5,499 nt of DNA from positions 1 through 5,499 of the forward strand of contig SCUR01000081.1 in assembly GCA_004297235.1 (NCBI GenBank). The letters run 5' to 3'. Source of the stretch: Candidatus Manganitrophaceae bacterium (GTDB lineage: Bacteria; Nitrospirota; Nitrospiria; SBBL01; Manganitrophaceae). Positions within the stretch are counted from its first letter, which is position 1. The number at the start of each line of letters is the position of its first letter. Of the stretch, positions 5,473 through 5,499 are shown piece after piece. Below the pieces are notes generated by a model that did not search any database, had not been told where the DNA came from, and saw nothing but the letters and a program-made list of their open reading frames with translations. The translations under genes and the position numbers were made by a program.

Positions 5473-5499
5473 GTAAAATGTTGCATTTAGAATACGCAA

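Noticed and set aside
5273..5476. A 67-codon plus-strand open frame across the icd start and promoter region.
   Set aside because: It overlaps the icd promoter, ribosome binding site and N-terminus on the opposite strand, and the peptide resembles no family I know.

Overview
The window looks like chromosome from a free-living bacterium of intermediate G+C, probably Gram-negative or an environmental lineage. The evidence is a full-length monomeric NADP-type isocitrate dehydrogenase, several dispersed palindromic repeats of the kind common in environmental genomes, and mixed base composition between neighbouring genes. I cannot name the taxon from sequence alone. A Nitrospirota-like or proteobacterial origin is only a loose impression.

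All five protein genes are on the minus strand, so transcription runs from high to low coordinates. At the top is icd (5333-3102), with a candidate promoter and good ribosome binding site, closed by a strong hairpin terminator (3042-3083). A new unit follows: a near-consensus promoter (2941-2913), a 14-bp palindrome in the leader, and a 346-residue SIR2-like protein (2846-1806) that keeps the predicted NAD-cleaving Asn and His and carries a Cys/His zinc-finger-like insert. Its last nine sense codons and stop region lie in or against one arm of an inverted repeat pair (1717-1835). Next come a VOC-fold protein (1629-1153) and a small three-helix membrane protein (1156-734), coupled by a 4-base ATGA overlap although their base composition differs sharply. 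A lone REP-like arm (704-721) follows, then a glutaredoxin-like protein (636-388) and a second hairpin terminator (255-291). The low end (1-135) is a MITE-like nested palindrome with 15-bp terminal inverted repeats.

The flanks, icd and the glutaredoxin, are housekeeping or redox genes. The middle (SIR2-like, VOC, membrane protein) looks like accessory DNA bracketed by repeats. Two further points stand out: the two terminators share an identical 10-bp stem, and the SIR2-like gene is a plausible solitary NAD-depleting effector. I do not see a clear multi-gene new system. The SIR2-like gene with its repeat-derived tail is the best candidate for follow-up.
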